From Sphingobium boeckii (GTDB taxonomy: Bacteria; Pseudomonadota; Alphaproteobacteria; Sphingomonadales; Sphingomonadaceae): a stretch of 64,000 nt of DNA. Numbering within the stretch: the stretch's first letter is position 1; every line of letters starts with the position of its first letter. Where the stretch lies: positions 496,001-560,000 of the forward strand of contig NZ_JACIJC010000004.1 in the NCBI RefSeq assembly GCF_014199215.1, given 5' to 3'. This document shows positions 36,706 to 45,874 of the stretch, one piece after another. A program made the translations under genes and the position numbers. The notes beneath the pieces are model-generated. The model did not search any database and was not told the DNA's origin. It was given only the letters and a program-made list of their open reading frames with translations.

Positions 36706-37955
36706 TCCGCGCCTGGCTCGCCATCCCCTTATGGAAACGCGTGATCGGCGGCCTCGTCCTTGGCCTGATCTTCGCGCTCGTCTGGCCGTCCGCCACGCCC
36801 GCGGTCGCCTTCATGGGCGATCTCTTCGTCCGCGCGATCCGGATGCTCGTTGCCCCGATCGTACTCGTCACCATCGCGGCGGGGATCACAGCGCTTGCCG
36901 ATCCCAAACGGCTGGGGAGGCTTGGCGGCCGCACCATCGGCCTGTTCGCTCTCACTACCGCGATCGCGGTCTCGGTGGGCATGGCCGTCGCCACGCTGAT
37001 CGGCCCCGGCGTGGGCGCGCCGCTCGGCACCGCGGCACCTCATGCGCTGGGCGATCCCGTCACGCCCTATCAGCAATTGATCGGCATCATCCCGCTCAAC
37101 ATCGTCGATGCGCTGGCCAAGGGGGACATGCTCGCCCTGATCTTCGTCGCGATCCTGCTCGGCGTGGGCACGGTGGTCGCGGGCGAACCGGGCAAACCCT
37201 TCGCCGCGCTGCTGCAATCCGCCTCCGCCGTTCTGCTCCGCATCGTCGGGATCGTGATGGAGGCCACGCCCTTCGGCGTGTTCGCGCTGATCGCCAATGC
37301 CGTCGCGGCCAATGGCGCGGCGATGTTCGTCCATGTCGGCTGGCTCGCACTCGCGGTAGTGCTGGGATCGCTGATCCAGACGGTCGTGGTGCACAGCCTG
37401 ATCCTGCGTTTTCTCGCGCGCCTCCCGGTGCTGCCCTTCTTCCGCAAGATCATCGATGCCTTGGTCGTCGCTTTTTCCACCGCGTCGAGCTCGGCCACGC
37501 TCCCCGTGGCGATGCGCGTGGCGGAGAAAAACCTCGGTATCGGCCGCCCCGTCTTTTCCACCGTGCTCCCGCTGGGCGCGAGCATCGGCAAGGATGGCAC
37601 CGCCATGTATGTCGGGCTGCTCAGCATCTTCGCGCTGCAGGCGTTCGGCACGCCGATGACGCCACAGGTCTATGCGGTCGTCCTGCTCACCGGCGCACTC
37701 GCCGCCTTCGGCACCGCCCCCGTCCCCTCCGCCTCGCTCTTCATGCTCGCCGCCGTGCTGTCCGCCGTCGGCATCGCACCCGAGCAGACCGCGCTGGTCG
37801 TCGGCTTCGTCCTCCCCTTCGATCGCCTGCTCGACATGACCCGCACCGTGCCCAGCGCCAGCGCCAACCTCACCGTGGCCACCACGGTCGCGCGCTGGGA
37901 AGGGGAATTGGACGAGGAAGTGTATCGGTCGGGGGAACCGTCATCGCGGACCTGA
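36702..37955 (+). CDS. Dicarboxylate/amino acid:cation symporter (DAACS family)
   Basis: 417 aa inner-membrane carrier. R-M-L-V-A-P-I-V-L-V near residue 46, the serine-rich S-T-A-S-S-S-A-T-L-P loop near 257, G-A-S-I-G-K-D-G-T-A-M-Y near 290 and D-M-T-R-T-V-P-S-A-S-A-N near 385 are DAACS hallmarks (glutamate/aspartate binding). Start ATG 36702 overlaps the deacylase TGA (ATGA). In this operon the likely cargo is the D- or L-amino acid released by the deacylase and epimerase. That is inference. Confidence 0.9.
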   Translation: MIRAWLAIPLWKRVIGGLVLGLIFALVWPSATPAVAFMGDLFVRAIRMLVAPIVLVTIAAGITALADPKRLGRLGGRTIGLFALTTAIAVSVGMAVATLIGPGVGAPLGTAAPHALGDPVTPYQQLIGIIPLNIVDALAKGDMLALIFVAILLGVGTVVAGEPGKPFAALLQSASAVLLRIVGIVMEATPFGVFALIANAVAANGAAMFVHVGWLALAVVLGSLIQTVVVHSLILRFLARLPVLPFFRKIIDALVVAFSTASSSATLPVAMRVAEKNLGIGRPVFSTVLPLGASIGKDGTAMYVGLLSIFALQAFGTPMTPQVYAVVLLTGALAAFGTAPVPSASLFMLAAVLSAVGIAPEQTALVVGFVLPFDRLLDMTRTVPSASANLTVATTVARWEGELDEEVYRSGEPSSRT

Positions 37956-38074
37956 TCCGGAATTGGGTCATAATCTGTAAGTGTAAGCCTGTTAACGACC
38001 ACTCTCGGTCATTCCTTTCCGCCTCCGCAACGCCCGATTGCGGACGCTCATTCCAATGGGCATACAATGCTGCT

Positions 38075-38296
38075 GTGTTTATCGAGCGAGCCTTCACCGA
38101 GCGAGAGAGCCTATCCGATCGCGATCTGGATCGACTCCGCATGAGCCTTGTCGATCAGGTGCAGCGTTATGAATATGGAATACGGAACTATCCGCCCGAC
38201 CGAATGGAATCGCACGGAAAGCCGTTCCTCGCTCGCCTTCGTCAGAAAGTATTTGACGTGGACGCTACCATATTGGCTCGTGCGAACGCCAGCTAA
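38075..38296 (+). CDS. Doubtful small ORF, 73 aa
   Basis: A frame from GTG 38075 to TAA 38296 reads V-F-I-E-R-A-F-T-E-R-E-S-L-S and later Y-E-Y-G-I-R-N-Y-P-P-D-R. The amino-acid content is protein-like (charged, amphipathic) and the codons are less GC-rich than neighbouring genes. There is no visible ribosome site. It could be a remnant of a transferred or decayed gene or chance. No family was recognised. Confidence 0.25.
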   Translation: MFIERAFTERESLSDRDLDRLRMSLVDQVQRYEYGIRNYPPDRMESHGKPFLARLRQKVFDVDATILARANAS

Positions 38297-38343
38297 GCGC
38301 TGCCCCTCACCCGAAAGTCGCCAGTCCGCAAACCACCATTTTC

Positions 38344-38463
38344 CGTCATTCCCGCGAACGCGGGAATCCCGCTTCTTCTTTGTGTCATTGCATAGCAGTC
38401 GCTCAAAGTTGCAGAGCCGAAAAAGAAAACAGAAGCGGGATTCCCGCATCCGCGGGAATGACG
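38344..38463. repeat. Palindromic intergenic element, family F
   Basis: CGTCATTCCCGCGAACGCGG and the complementary GCGGGATTCCCGC / CGCGGGAATGACG flank a spacer of roughly 60 nt. Each arm is itself a small hairpin. It resembles the widespread proteobacterial REP type with a CATTCCCGCG core. Confidence 0.88.
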
Positions 38464-38558
38464 TCGTGTAATTGCCGACTTCCACCAACCTTCGCCGCTC
38501 CAGCTCCGAAGCAAGATACAGCTTCGACAGGCTCCGTCCGAGCGGCGTTGGCGCGCCC

Positions 38559-39848
38559 TCAATCCCCCACCACCAGACGGCCCGAAACCCACACCCGTCG
38601 CACCGCATATAGATCCTCGATCCGCTCATCCGGCCGCCCCGCCACCAGCACCAGATCGGCGCCGCGTCCGCGTGCGATCCGGCCATCGCGGCCCTGCCGA
38701 TCCATGATCCGCGCACTGCCCACCGTCGCCGCGCTCAAAGCCTGGCGCGGGGTGAAGCCAAGCCCCGTCAGCAGCCGGATCTCGCGCACCGTCGCCAGGC
38801 CGGGATAGACGCCGCCGATCCCCGTATCCGTGCCGATCCCGATCGGGAGCCCCGCCGCATGGAGGATCCGCACATTCTCCCGCATGATCGCCCAGCGCTG
38901 CGCGTCATAGTCCGCGATCGGCTCGATCGGCGCGGCGCGGCGCGCCTCTTCGCGCGCGCGATCCTCCGGCCGCAGCCGGTCCCATTCGGCGGGCAGGAGC
39001 TGGCGGTCCGGCTGCGGCTCATACACCGCCAGCGTCGGCACATAGGCCATGCCGCTCGCCCGCATCAGCGCGATCAGTTCGCCGTCCGCCAGCGCATCGC
39101 CCACGCCATGCACCACCGCATCCACCCCCGCGCGCGCCGCCATTTTCGCGCCCGCCAGCGTCACGGTATGCGTCACCACGGGCACACCCTGCGCGTGCGC
39201 CGCCTGCACGATGGCGGAGAGCGTCGGCAGATCCATGTCGCTCTTGTCGCCCCCGCGGCCATAGCGCCAGCCATCGGCGAACACCTTGATCACATCGGGC
39301 CTGAAGGGCAGCAACCGCGCCATCGCCGCGCGCGCTTCCTCCGGCGTGGTCGCGAGCGTGGTGATCGCGCGCACGAAATCGGATTCGGTGCCATGCCCGC
39401 CCGGCACGCCGACGCGCAGCGCGAGCGCCAGATGGGCCGCCTTCACCGCCGGATCGGCCGCCACCGCGCGGATCGCCGCCAGTCGATCGCCGCCCACCGA
39501 ATATTCGTTCATGGCGGTGACGCCGCTTTCCAGAAACGGCCGGTGCGCCGCGCTCAGCGTCTCGGCGCTGGCGAAGGCTTCGGGGATCGTATGGATGTGG
39601 AGATCGTGCAGTCCGGGGATCAGCGTCATGCCGCGCGCGTCGATCACCCGCGCCTCGGGCACGGTCAGCCGGCGGCCCATCGCCGCGATCCGGTCCCGCC
39701 GGATCAGCACGTCCAGCACCCGCGCCGGCGTGCCCGTCCCGTCGAACACGCGCGCGCCGCGGATCAGCGTCGCGCGCTCGATCAGCACCGATCCGGCGCA
39801 GGCGAGGAACAGCACCAGCCCCAACGCATTGCGCATCCAGCGTATCAT
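38559..39848 (-). CDS. Exported or membrane-anchored metal-dependent amidohydrolase
   Basis: 429 aa, imidazolonepropionase/prolidase-like amidohydrolase branch. An N-terminal hydrophobic segment (N-A-L-G-L-V-L-F-L-A-C-A-G) serves as export signal or anchor. Metal motifs: H-D-L-H-I-H-T near residue 80, G-G-H-G-T-E near 147, V-V-T-H-T-V-T near 210 and G-I-G-T-D-T-G near 340. The start is set at 39848 (M-I-R-W-M-R-N); ATG at 39878 is possible. Characterised relatives hydrolyse cyclic amides or X-Pro/X-Arg dipeptides. Neighbours handle D-amino acids and cell-wall peptides. Confidence 0.82.
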   Translation of the reverse strand: MIRWMRNALGLVLFLACAGSVLIERATLIRGARVFDGTGTPARVLDVLIRRDRIAAMGRRLTVPEARVIDARGMTLIPGLHDLHIHTIPEAFASAETLSAAHRPFLESGVTAMNEYSVGGDRLAAIRAVAADPAVKAAHLALALRVGVPGGHGTESDFVRAITTLATTPEEARAAMARLLPFRPDVIKVFADGWRYGRGGDKSDMDLPTLSAIVQAAHAQGVPVVTHTVTLAGAKMAARAGVDAVVHGVGDALADGELIALMRASGMAYVPTLAVYEPQPDRQLLPAEWDRLRPEDRAREEARRAAPIEPIADYDAQRWAIMRENVRILHAAGLPIGIGTDTGIGGVYPGLATVREIRLLTGLGFTPRQALSAATVGSARIMDRQGRDGRIARGRGADLVLVAGRPDERIEDLYAVRRVWVSGRLVVGD

Positions 39849-40023
39849 CTCTGCGCGTCGATCCGGATCATGTGCCATCCTTGAAGCCAGTAACTCTGCA
39901 CGGCAAGTGCCTTCACTGCGCATGACACACACCGTTCGGGCTCAGCCCGAGCGGCATTTGGAGCTATTCCCTCCCGATGCCGTGGCTATTTCCTCTCGCC
40001 GCCATTCGCTTTACGCTTGCCCC

Positions 40024-41478
40024 ATGAAGATCATCCCCGCCGCATGTCTCATCCTGCTATTCACACCGCTCCCCGCCGCCGCGCAACAGACCCTGCAACA
40101 GCGCGTCGAGGCGCGGCTGAAAGCCGTCGGCCCCGGCCCCCGCTTCGGGCTGGTGATCGCCACCGCGGATGGCAGGGAGATCATCGCCATCGCGCCCGAT
40201 GACCGCTTCATTCCGGCGTCCAACACCAAGATGTTCACCACCGCCGCCGCCTTCGCCACGCTGCCCGCGCTCGACCAGCCGGACGCCACGGGCGGCGCTG
40301 CGGTGCGGCTGGAGGGCAAGAACAAGCGCCGGCCCGATGTCATTCTGGAGGGCCATGGCGACGCCCGCCTCTCCAGCGCGCCCGGCTGCGTGGACAACTG
40401 CCTCGCCGCGCTCGCCGACGCGGTCGCCGCCCGGACCCGCACCGTCGGCGACATCATCGGCGACGACATGCTGTTTCCCGATCAGCGCTGGAGCCCCGGC
40501 ATGAGCTGGAACAACATCCCCACCCGCTCGGGCACGGCGACCTCGGCCCTCACACTCGACGATAACGAACTGGAACTGTTCGTCGCCCCCGGCGCGGCAG
40601 GTTCGGCCCCGATCGTCACCGCCCCGTTGCGTTATTACACCATCCAGAACCATGCGGTCACCATAGCCGAGGGCAAGACCGCAGTGGATTTCGATCGCGC
40701 GCCGGGCAGCATGACGCTGCGGATCACCGGCACGATCGCGCTGGGCACCGAACCCCAACGGCTCCGCCCCGCAATCGACGATCCGGCTTATTATGCGGCA
40801 TGGCGTTTCAAAGCGCTGCTCGAAGCGCGCGGCGTGCGCGTGAAGGGTCGGATCGGCGTGCGGCATCGCCCGCTGCTCCCTGCGGACGATCCCGCGCAGC
40901 GCGGCGACGCCTCGCCCGCGCGCCCGCCGGAACGGCCCGTGCTCGCGCGCCTCGTCCCGCCGCCGCTCGGTCTCGATCTCGTCACCACCAACAAGGTCAG
41001 CCACAATCTCCATGCCGAACTGCTGCTGCGTCGTGTCGGCCTGCAAGCCGGCACCGGTTCGATCGCCGATGGCCAGGCCGCCATCCGCAATATGCTGACC
41101 AGCGCGGGCGTGCCGCGCACCGCTTACGATTTTTCCGATGGTTCGGGCATGTCCACCTATAACCGCGTCGCGCCGCGCGGCATGGTGATCTTCCTGCGCT
41201 GGATCGCCGCCCAGCCCTGGGGCAGCGCCTGGCGTGACACGCTCCCGATCGCCGGCATGGACGGCACGCTCGCCAACCGCTTCCGGGCCACCAGCCTCGA
41301 ACGCCGCCTCTTTGCCAAGACCGGCACATTGAATGCCACCAACGCGCTCTCGGGCTATATGATCGCCAAAAGCGGTCGCACGCTGACCTTTTCCATCTAC
41401 GCCAACGACGTCCCCGAGGGCGTCAGCGCCACCCCCGCGATGGACGCCGCGCTGGAGTTGGTGGCGGCGGAGAATTGA
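40024..41478 (+). CDS. dacB: D-alanyl-D-alanine carboxypeptidase/endopeptidase, PBP4 type (S13)
   Basis: 484 aa periplasmic penicillin-binding protein. Signal peptide: M-K-I-I-P-A-A-C-L-I-L-L ending P-A-A-A-Q. Active-site motifs: S66-N-T-K69 (S-x-x-K), S-H-N in K-V-S-H-N-L-H (S-x-N) near residue 323, and K-T-G in F-A-K-T-G-T-L-N near 430. The large insert between the first two motifs is typical of S13. It removes the terminal D-Ala from peptidoglycan stem peptides and can cut cross-links. The 39286 extension of the frame is antisense to the amidohydrolase. Confidence 0.93.
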   Translation: MKIIPAACLILLFTPLPAAAQQTLQQRVEARLKAVGPGPRFGLVIATADGREIIAIAPDDRFIPASNTKMFTTAAAFATLPALDQPDATGGAAVRLEGKNKRRPDVILEGHGDARLSSAPGCVDNCLAALADAVAARTRTVGDIIGDDMLFPDQRWSPGMSWNNIPTRSGTATSALTLDDNELELFVAPGAAGSAPIVTAPLRYYTIQNHAVTIAEGKTAVDFDRAPGSMTLRITGTIALGTEPQRLRPAIDDPAYYAAWRFKALLEARGVRVKGRIGVRHRPLLPADDPAQRGDASPARPPERPVLARLVPPPLGLDLVTTNKVSHNLHAELLLRRVGLQAGTGSIADGQAAIRNMLTSAGVPRTAYDFSDGSGMSTYNRVAPRGMVIFLRWIAAQPWGSAWRDTLPIAGMDGTLANRFRATSLERRLFAKTGTLNATNALSGYMIAKSGRTLTFSIYANDVPEGVSATPAMDAALELVAAEN

Positions 41479-41529
41479 ATTCGCCGGCTAAATCCGTTTG
41501 TCCCGATCTTATTCCCTGCGGATTTTTAA

Positions 41530-41641
41530 CCCGTTTGTCCCGAGCGAAGTCGAGGGACGTGGGAACTGTCACCACGTCCCTCGACCTTGGTTTATCCTGA
41601 GCGCCTGCCTTGCAGGCAGTCGAAGGGCTCGGGACAAACGG
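41530..41641. repeat. Composite palindromic element, family A (copy 4)
   Basis: The left arm CCCGTTTGTCCCGAGCGAAG and loop match other copies, but the right arm is interrupted. After CGTCCCTCGACC comes TTGGTTTATCCTGAGC and a small hairpin GCCTGCCTTGCAGGC before the element resumes at AGTCGAAGGGCTCGGGAC. A further partial arm (ATCCGTTTGTCCCGA) lies just upstream at 41490-41504. It separates convergent dacB and serine hydrolase genes. Confidence 0.85.
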
Positions 41642-41670
41642 ATTCATAAGGCGGGGTCAGGGAATTACCC

Positions 41671-42672
41671 TCACCCCATCACCGCCCCCCCCGTCGCCAC
41701 GCGCAGATCCTTGATCCCGGTCTCCACATGCCGGGTCGGATGCACCCGGTTGGTCAGCAGCGTCCACGCCAGCCCGCGTTCGAAATCCACCCACAGGCCC
41801 GTGCCGGTGAAGCCGGTATGCCCGATCGTATCATCCGAACAGGCGTCGCCGCCATGCCAGCCGGCAAAGCGTCTTTCCCAGCCCGCCGTGCGATCGCCAT
41901 TCATCCGCGTGCGCATCATCTCCAGCATCCAGGGCGAGGCACCGCTGCCATCGAGCAGACCCTGCGCAAAGCCGAGTACCCCCGCCACCGTGCCGAACAA
42001 TCCGGCATGGCCCGCAGCCCCGCCCAGCGCATAGGCATTCTCGTCATGCACTTCGCCCTTGATCACGCGCCCGCGCCACGAACACTGCTCCGTCGCCACC
42101 GCCAGCCCCGGCGGCGGGCCATAGCGCAGCCCCGGCCCCAGCGGCCAATCGGATAGCGGCGCGCCGGTAATCCGCTCGATCGCGATCCCCAGCAGGATGA
42201 AATTATTGTCCGAATAGACGCTCGGCCCATGCCGCCATTCGCGCTGCAGCACGAAGGCGCGCAGCGTCGCCGGATCGCCGCCATAGGTGTAAAGCGGTTC
42301 CACCGCGGGCAGGAAGGTGTGATGCGCCAGGCATTGCCGGAAGGTCAGCCGCCGCTCCGCCGCGCCCGCCACATCATATTGGCGCAGGTCGGGGATCGCA
42401 TCGGTCAGCGGCCGATCCAGATCGATCCGCCCCTGTTCGGCCAGCGTCAGGATCATCGTGGTGGTGGCGATCACCTTGCTCACCGAAGCCAGATCGAACC
42501 AGTGATCCGCGCTCAGCGCCTCCGGCTCCGGCATCAGCGCGGCCATGCCGACATGCCGCACCGCGCGCTCCCCCGCGGCATTCACGATCCCCAGCGCCGC
42601 GCACGGGATCCGCCCCGCCGCCACCGCCGCGGCGGCGGGCGCAAAGCCCCGCTCCACCATCGCCTCGATCAT
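41671..42672 (-). CDS. Serine hydrolase, beta-lactamase class C/S12 fold
   Basis: 333 aa. The nucleophile motif is S63-V-S-K66 in L-A-S-V-S-K-V-I, the second motif is Y-S-D-N-N near residue 178, and the third is G-H-T-G-F-T-G near 295. No signal peptide is visible, so it is probably cytoplasmic. Start ATG 42672 has AGGGAG at 9 nt; ATG 42678 is also possible. Family members include D-aminopeptidases, esterases and carboxypeptidases. Its position between dacB and a TonB receptor fits a peptide-processing role, unproven. Confidence 0.85.
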   Translation of the reverse strand: MIEAMVERGFAPAAAAVAAGRIPCAALGIVNAAGERAVRHVGMAALMPEPEALSADHWFDLASVSKVIATTTMILTLAEQGRIDLDRPLTDAIPDLRQYDVAGAAERRLTFRQCLAHHTFLPAVEPLYTYGGDPATLRAFVLQREWRHGPSVYSDNNFILLGIAIERITGAPLSDWPLGPGLRYGPPPGLAVATEQCSWRGRVIKGEVHDENAYALGGAAGHAGLFGTVAGVLGFAQGLLDGSGASPWMLEMMRTRMNGDRTAGWERRFAGWHGGDACSDDTIGHTGFTGTGLWVDFERGLAWTLLTNRVHPTRHVETGIKDLRVATGGAVMG

Positions 42673-42858
42673 GCCCATTCGCTCCCTGTCCGATCTTTCA
42701 GGCCTGCGGATAGCGCGCCTTGATGCCGAGATACCACTGTTACAAAAAAATGACCGTATATCTGTGTTTTGGCTTGCCAAACCGATCATATGGCGTGAGA
42801 TTTTCCTTCTGCTCTACAGGAGCGGACCGCTTGGGAAGGCGGGATCAAGGGGGAAATT

Positions 42859-45828
42859 ATGCGATATTCCAAAGCGATGCGTGCTGTTCTGGCTTCGGGT
42901 TCGGCCCTGGCCGGCCTCATGGCCTGTGGTTCGGGAACGGCCTGGGCGCAATCCACGCCCGTTGGAGACACCGTCGAATCCGGGGAAATCCTGGTCACCG
43001 GCTCGCGCATCGTGCGCGATGGCTTCGAGGCGCCGACGCCCGTGACCGTGCTCAGCCTGGATGAAATCCAGAACCAGTCACCGAGCAACAACATCGCTGA
43101 TTTCGTCAACCAATTGCCATCGCTCGCCGGCTCGACCCGACCGGCCAACTCGCGCCTCAATTTGAGCAGCGGACAGGCGGGCATCAACGCGCTCAACCTG
43201 CGCAACCTCGGCGAAATCCGCACGCTGGTGCTGCTCGACGGGCGTCGTTCGGTCGGCTCGACGATCACAGGCCTGGTCGATGTCAACACGATCCCGCAGT
43301 CGCTGATCAAAAGCGTGGAAGTCGTCACGGGCGGCGCATCGGCGGCTTATGGCTCCGATGCGGTCGCCGGTGTCGTCAACTTCATTCTCGACAAGAAATA
43401 TGAAGGCATCAAGGCCAGCGCGGATAGCGGCATCACCACATATGGCGATGGCGGCAATTATTCATTCAACGCAGCACTCGGCAAGTCGTTTGCGGGCGGG
43501 CGCGGCCATATCCTGCTCAGCGGCGAGATCGCGCATCGCGATGGAATTTTCGAAGTGGACCGCGCCTGGAACGCGACCGGCTATGTGCGTATTCAGGATC
43601 CGGCTTGGGTGTCGGGCGTCAGCACCACGCCGCGCTACCTGATCCGCCGCCAGGTCGGCGCTGCGAACTCGACGCCGGGCGGCCTGATCACAGGCTCGGC
43701 CGGCGGCGTGGCAAACCGGTTGCGCGGCACGTATTTCGGCCAGGGCGGGCAGGCGCTGCAATATCAATATGGCGCACTGACCTATCCTTCGCCCGCCGGC
43801 GCTTCGGCCCCCACCCTCACACAAGGCGGCTCCTGGCAGGTCAATGATTCCGGGCGTCGTATCGGCCTTGATCCGGAAGACGATCGCCACGGCTTCTTCG
43901 GCCGGTTGAGCTACGAGGTCTCGGATGGCGTGGAATTGTTTGCCGAAGCCTCCTACAACAAGCAGAAAGTGCGCTTCAACGCCGGCCCGAATTTGGCGAC
44001 GGGCATCACGCTTCAGGCCGACAACGCCTTTCTGATCAATGCGCTAACCCCCGCGCAGCGTGCCGGCATCACCAGTGTGACGCTCGCGACGACTGCGGCA
44101 GATCTCCCCTTCCGCGGCGTGGCGAACGACCGCGAGGTTCAGCGCTACGTGATCGGTGCCGAGGGCGAGTTCCAGGCGTTCGGCAAAGCGGCGCATTGGG
44201 ATATCTATGGGCAATATGGCCGTGCCAAGATGCACGAGGAATTGACCAACATCATGCACACCGCACGGACGGCGGCGGCCACCGATGCGGTATTCGCGGC
44301 AACAGGCAATCCGGGCGGCTATGCTGTGGGTTCGATCCAGTGCCGCATCAATGTCGATGTGAGCACCACGAATAACGATCCCAATTGCCGGCCTCTCAAT
44401 CGCCTGGGCATCGGCGTCGCCGATCCTGCGGCCATCGCCTATATTCTGGGCAATCCCTATCGCGACGAGATCGCCGAGCAGATCGTCACCGGTGCCAATC
44501 TGTCGCTCACGCCGTTCGCCACCTGGGCCGGTGATGTGAGCATCGCCATCGGCGGCGAATATCGTGAAGAGAAGATCAGCGGCTTCGTTCCGCCCGAGTT
44601 CCAGCCGACCGTCACGGCCAATCCGGCGGGCGGCCTCACCACGGCGAACACCTGGTCAGTCGGCAATTATCTGCCGACCAATGGCAAATATAATGTGAAG
44701 GAAGCCTATCTCGAAGCCGTCGTGCCGCTGGGTTTCGGTCTCGAACTCAACGGCGCGGTGCGCGCGACCGATTATTCCACCTCGGGCTATGTCACGACGT
44801 GGAAAGCCGGTGCCACCTGGCAGCCGATCGAGGATATCCGGTTCCGTGTCACGCGTTCACGCGATATCCGTGCCCCGAATCTCAACGAACTGTATCAGGC
44901 CGGTTCGTCGAACACCGATGCCGTGACCAATCCGTTCGGGGCGGGAAGCGGTCCCAATGGCGGCATTTACGGGGCGAGCATCTCTTATTCGGCGCTCAAT
45001 CTGGGCAATCCCGATCTGCGCGCAGAAAAGGCGGATTCGTGGAATATCGGTGGCATCTTCTCGCCCCGGTTTCTGCCCGGCTTCAACCTGTCGGTCGATT
45101 ACTTCCGCATCGACGTGGATGACGCGATCGACACGCTCACCGCGCAGGATATCGTCAATCGGTGCGCAGAAGGGCGGACTGAATATTGCGCGGCCATCAC
45201 GCAGGATCCGAATAATGCGTCGCGTATCCTCATCCGCAGCCAGCCGTTCAATTTCGCGCGCAAGCTGGTGCGCGGCATCGACATCGACGCTTCCTATCGA
45301 CTGCCTCTGGACAAGCTGTTCGCCAACGGAGACGGCAGTGTCACGCTGCGCGGCGTGGCGACGCGCTATATCGAAAATCTCAACGACACCGGCATTCCCG
45401 GCGTCATTGTGGTCGATACAGTCGGTGCCAATGGCGGTCAGTATAGCACGCCGAAATGGATTTTCCGTGGCAGCGCCAGCTATGAAACGCCGAGCTTCTC
45501 GATCACCGCAGTCGGCCGCGGGGTGAGTGCCGGCAAATATCTCGCTAACGCCATCGAGTGCCAGACCGGCTGCCCGCTCACCACCACAGCGGCGCAATTT
45601 CAAACCTATGATGAAAATCACGTCAAAGGCTTGTTCTACGTCGATCTCAACCTGACGCAGAAGATCGCCTTCGGCAGCAAATCCGAAGCGCAATTCTTCC
45701 TCAACGTGACCAATGTGTTCAACAAGAGCCCGTTGTTGCTGCCCGAAACAGGCCTGGCGGCGAACAGCACCTATTCGGACATGCTGGGTCGTCAGTTCCG
45801 TTTCGGTCTCCGCATCGAGATGCGCTGA
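42859..45828 (+). CDS. TonB-dependent outer-membrane receptor
   Basis: 989 aa. Signal peptide of about 31 residues ending T-A-W-A-Q. The plug domain starts after G-E-I-L-V-T-G-S-R-I (residues about 45-54), with P-V-T-V-L and S-V-E-V-V-T-G-G-A-S-A-A-Y-G-S-D-A-V-A-G-V-V-N. The beta-barrel ends with a C-terminal aromatic-rich strand R-F-G-L-R-I-E-M-R. The start has CAAGGGGG upstream. It belongs to the large sphingomonad/Caulobacter receptor group used for carbohydrates, peptides or aromatic nutrients. The local genes suggest peptide or D-amino-acid ligands, but this is a guess. Confidence 0.93.
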   Translation: MRYSKAMRAVLASGSALAGLMACGSGTAWAQSTPVGDTVESGEILVTGSRIVRDGFEAPTPVTVLSLDEIQNQSPSNNIADFVNQLPSLAGSTRPANSRLNLSSGQAGINALNLRNLGEIRTLVLLDGRRSVGSTITGLVDVNTIPQSLIKSVEVVTGGASAAYGSDAVAGVVNFILDKKYEGIKASADSGITTYGDGGNYSFNAALGKSFAGGRGHILLSGEIAHRDGIFEVDRAWNATGYVRIQDPAWVSGVSTTPRYLIRRQVGAANSTPGGLITGSAGGVANRLRGTYFGQGGQALQYQYGALTYPSPAGASAPTLTQGGSWQVNDSGRRIGLDPEDDRHGFFGRLSYEVSDGVELFAEASYNKQKVRFNAGPNLATGITLQADNAFLINALTPAQRAGITSVTLATTAADLPFRGVANDREVQRYVIGAEGEFQAFGKAAHWDIYGQYGRAKMHEELTNIMHTARTAAATDAVFAATGNPGGYAVGSIQCRINVDVSTTNNDPNCRPLNRLGIGVADPAAIAYILGNPYRDEIAEQIVTGANLSLTPFATWAGDVSIAIGGEYREEKISGFVPPEFQPTVTANPAGGLTTANTWSVGNYLPTNGKYNVKEAYLEAVVPLGFGLELNGAVRATDYSTSGYVTTWKAGATWQPIEDIRFRVTRSRDIRAPNLNELYQAGSSNTDAVTNPFGAGSGPNGGIYGASISYSALNLGNPDLRAEKADSWNIGGIFSPRFLPGFNLSVDYFRIDVDDAIDTLTAQDIVNRCAEGRTEYCAAITQDPNNASRILIRSQPFNFARKLVRGIDIDASYRLPLDKLFANGDGSVTLRGVATRYIENLNDTGIPGVIVVDTVGANGGQYSTPKWIFRGSASYETPSFSITAVGRGVSAGKYLANAIECQTGCPLTTTAAQFQTYDENHVKGLFYVDLNLTQKIAFGSKSEAQFFLNVTNVFNKSPLLLPETGLAANSTYSDMLGRQFRFGLRIEMR

Positions 45829-45840
45829 TCTAACGGCGAA

Positions 45841-45874
45841 ATGGAGCCTCGCGGATCGTCACGCGAGGCTCCAT
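45841..45874. terminator. Bidirectional stem-loop between convergent genes
   Basis: ATGGAGCCTCGCG pairs perfectly with CGCGAGGCTCCAT across an 8-nt loop: a 13-bp stem between the TonB receptor stop and the convergent gene at 45874. No long T-run follows on either side, but its position fits a shared transcription end. Confidence 0.65.

Larger units (their letters stand above)
37956..38558. other. 603-bp region without a confident gene
   Basis: Holds a doubtful 73-codon frame (38075-38296), one long palindromic element (38344-38463) and a truncated piece of a family B element near 38520 (GCTTCGACAGGCTCCG). Nothing else was recognised. It separates the symporter operon from the convergent amidohydrolase gene. 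Confidence 0.6.
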
